NCBI GenBank assembly: GCA_030674155.1
Contig: CM060342.1
Location: 11,235,328-11,245,327, forward strand
DNA length: 10,000 nucleotides
DNA from: Stramonita haemastoma
Taxonomy: Eukaryota > Mollusca > Gastropoda > Neogastropoda > Muricidae
Direction of reading: 5' to 3'
Shown: one piece after another, positions 6,680 to 10,000 of the stretch
Numbering within the stretch: the first letter of the stretch is position 1
How the letters are laid out: each line of letters starts with the position of its first letter
The notes under the pieces: model-generated
Databases searched by the model: none
What the model was told of the DNA's origin: nothing
Seen by the model: only the letters and a program-made list of their open reading frames with translations
Translations under genes and position numbers: made by a program

Positions 6680-6930
6680 AGCAGAAAAGATAGCAGCAGC
6701 AACAGTAGAAGAGATAACAGCAAAACGATAGCAACAGAAAAGACAGCAGCAGCAACAGAAAAGATAGCAGTAGCAGAAATGATAGCAAGCAACAGTAGAC
6801 ATGATAACAGCAGAAAAGTAGCAACAGAAAAGATAGCAGTAGCAGAATGATAGCATAGCACAGTAGACATATAACAGCAGAAAAGATAGCAACAGAAAAG
6901 ATAGCAGTAGCAGTGGCAGAAAAGATAGCA
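6680..6930 (+). repeat. Imperfect AGCA-rich minisatellite with 68-bp higher-order unit
   Basis: Short modules such as AACAGAAAAGATAGCAGTAGCAG recur throughout. A longer unit begins with GATAGCA at 6689, 6781 and 6849 and continues AACAGTAGA...GATAACAGCAGAAAAG...AACAGAAAAGATAGCAGTAGCAG. The last two units are 68 bases long and the first is 92 because of an extra short module. The minus strand is open in all three frames, giving Leu/Ser/Cys/Phe-rich translations that follow from the base composition. Confidence 0.85.
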
Positions 6931-7962
<1,032 letters not shown>

Positions 7963-7964
<2 letters not shown>

Positions 7965-10000
7965 TAAGTATACAGATCTCAGGAAAGAGTACAAGTTGTT
8001 GTTAAAAGAAAAGAAAATCGGGTACAAAAGACAAACAATGAAAGTGTTAGAAGACTCTTTAAGTGATCCTCAGAGATTCTGGAACATAGTAAGGAAACAC
8101 ATTGGAAGACCTGTGTGCCAAAGTAGCATTTCTTCTGAAGAGTGGTATAATCATTTTTCTACTGTATTTAGCCAAAGTGATCCCAAGTCGGATACAGATG
8201 AGACATTTAACTGTTCCTACTCCTCTGATACTTCAGCCACCTTACAAGTAGATATTACAATACTTGAGCAAGAAATTACACACCAAGAAGTAGTACAGGC
8301 TATATCTACATTAAAAAACAATAAAGCTGCAGGTCCAGATGGATTCTCTGGGGAATTCTATAAATATGCAGGCCCAGAGGTCGCATTATTTCTAACTAAA
8401 TATTTCAATAAATTGTTTACATCTGGCAGTTTTCCACTTCAATGGTCAGAAGCAGTCATTCAGCCAATACATAAGAAAGGTGACATCAATTCTCCTGATA
8501 ATTATAGAGGCATCTCCTTACTAAATGTATGTGGAAAACTTTATAGCTACATTCTCAATAAGCGTTTATCTATATGGTTAGAAGAAAACAAAGGACTAAA
8601 TGAAGCACAGGCAGGATTTAGACGTAGTTATAGCACAGTCGACCATATATTTACTCTTTTGTCATTAATTCAGAAACAGTTTGCTAACCATGGAAAGCTG
8701 TACTGTGCCTTTATAGACTTCAAGAAGGCCTTCGATTTGGTTGATAGGCATTGCTTGTGGTCTGTACTTAGAAAAAATGGTGTCAAAGGAAAAATGTACA
8801 GAGCTCTGCAAAGTATGTACAACATTGTAAAAGCAAGGGTTAGTGTGGGAGGTGAATTAACTGATATGTTCATGTGTCCTGGAGGACTGAGGCAGGGAGA
8901 CATTTGTAGCCCTGTTTTATTCTCTCTTTATATTAACGAGTTAGCGGTTGAACTTGTTCAGAGAGGAAAACATGGTATATCTTTAACCCCAGACCAAATG
9001 CAGATACTGATACTACTCTTTGCAGATGATGTAATACTGTTATCATACACTAAAGTTGGTCTGCAAACGCAATTAAATATATTAAGTGACACAGCAAAAA
9101 AGTTGGGATTGTTAGTGAATATGGAGAAATCAAAAGTTGTCGTATTTCGAAAAGGTGGCCACCTTGCTGTACGAGAAAAATGGCTCTATAATGGAAACAA
9201 TCTCGAAGTGGTAAACCAGTACAAATACCTAGGAGTTATTTTTTCCACAGGTCTGTCCTTTTCTTATGCATTGAAGGACATGGCTAGTAGGGCAAAAAAA
9301 GGTGTAATCGGTATTTTACGTTTGTTGTGGTCTCTCGGTAATCAGTCCCCTAAAATATTTTTCAAACTCTTTGACTGTCAGATTCAGCCAATTTTAACGT
9401 ACGGTTCTGAGGTATGGGGTCTCTTAGCTGATCATTCTGTCATTGAAAGAGTACATGTCTTTGCAATTAAAAGATTTTTAAATGTGAGCATTAGAACACC
9501 AAATGCCCTGGTATATGGAGAGACCGGTAGATTTCCACTCTTTGTCAATACTTATACCCGTAATATCAAATACTGGATAACTCTTACAAGAATGAATACA
9601 GATCGTATTCCATATAAATCATACAACATGCTGCTTAACCTCCATAATAATAATAAGAATAATTGGGTCTCTACAGTCTGCTTTACCCTATATCGTTATG
9701 GCTTTGGTTTTGTGTGGGAATGTCAGGGAGTGGCGGATGCAAGGATATTTTTGGCAGAATTCAGACAACGTCTTAAGGATTGTTACACTCAAAGCTGGAA
9801 CAGTGAAATCAACACAAAAGAGCGTTATGCCTTCTATTCCTTATTGAAACAAAATCTTTGTCTGTCTGATTACCTACTCATTGTTCAAAATAGTGCTGTG
9901 AGGAAGTATTTAACAAGAATGCGCCTGGGCGTTTCACCATTAAGATGTCACAAAAACCGTTACAATACGACACAAAAATGTTCTGACTGCCCTTTCTGCC
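7963..10000 (+). mobile_element. 5'-truncated non-LTR retrotransposon (LINE), 3' end off window
   Basis: LINE sequence begins where the CT tract ends (7962/7963). What remains starts in the linker upstream of the reverse-transcriptase domain; the 5' UTR, any ORF1 and the apurinic-type endonuclease expected for this group are missing. The 3' UTR and tail lie outside the window. The frame is intact over the full 2 kb, which points to a young insertion or a recently active family. Confidence 0.9.
7963..10000 (+). CDS. LINE ORF2 reverse transcriptase, partial at both ends
   Basis: This is an RNA-dependent DNA polymerase that would copy LINE RNA into nicked genomic DNA by target-primed reverse transcription. 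The frame has no stop across 679 codons. Residue numbers count from 7963. A basic linker (YKLLLKEKK, FWNIVRKH, EEWYNHF) leads to KAAGPDG (121), PIHKKGD, NYRGISLL (180) and QAGFR (216). Motif A is FIDFKKAFD with catalytic Asp at 252, motif B is GGLRQGDICSP (307-317), and motif C is FADD (353-356) with both aspartates present. Motif D is around NMEKSK, motif E is YKYLGVIF, and the thumb region has YGSEVWG (480). The last residues, CSDCPFC (673-679), look like the start of a C-terminal zinc knuckle. No RNase H is seen in the window. The first in-frame Met (8038) is not a natural start. The clade is unresolved among the APE-type groups (I, Jockey/CR1 and relatives). Confidence 0.92.

Noticed and set aside
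8670..8903. 77-codon minus-strand frame
   Set aside because: It is antisense to the reverse-transcriptase motifs A and B of the LINE.

Overview
This window reads as repeat-dense, non-coding DNA from an animal genome, most plausibly a mollusc and perhaps a marine gastropod. The evidence is several tRNA-derived SINE copies whose conserved body and 3' cores resemble SINEs common in molluscan genomes, two different APE-type LINE lineages, and many very long microsatellites. The lineage is an inference from recalled repeat families, not a database match. I find no host protein-coding gene, rRNA, functional tRNA, CRISPR array or prokaryotic operon.

Layout. Positions 1-1070 hold AT-rich sequence, a 3' SINE fragment (about 479-580) and a near full-length but diverged SINE on the + strand (652-1067). 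From 1114 to 1460 come (TG)n tracts, a CG-rich alternating purine-pyrimidine block and a polypurine block. A two-unit, roughly 137-bp diverged tandem repeat lies at 1565-1830. A G/T-only stretch (2090-2197) leads into 330 bp of TG/GA simple repeat (2278-2607). A (GGT)n(TG)n tract (3071-3159) is followed by a minus-strand SINE with a well-preserved Pol III promoter (3200-3510). The decayed 3' end of an RTE-like LINE lies on the minus strand (3834-4190). A TG and poly-G tract (4391-4584) abuts a full-length minus-strand SINE (4585-4963). A G-quadruplex-type tract lies at 5080-5120. A 315-bp CTGT/CT microsatellite (5266-5580) precedes a SINE-like fragment with a hexamer tail and a weak candidate exon (5587-5932). 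Another SINE-core fragment follows (6086-6205), then a short-unit AGCA-rich minisatellite (6680-6930), a (TA)n(TG)n compound microsatellite (7275-7402) and a second CT/CTGT tract (7677-7962).

The last 2 kb is the one convincing protein-coding element: a 5'-truncated but otherwise uninterrupted non-LTR retrotransposon ORF on the + strand (7963-10000, running off the window). It carries every core reverse-transcriptase motif and the first cysteines of a C-terminal zinc knuckle.

Functionally, the LINEs encode retrotransposition machinery and the SINEs would depend on such machinery in trans. I saw no clear shared 3' tail linking any SINE here to either LINE. I found no convincing new biological system. 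The most useful observations are the SINE family structure (modular heads, shared body, shared 3' core), the repeated proximity of SINE 3' ends to TG/CA tracts, and the junction between the intact LINE ORF and a (CT)n tract.
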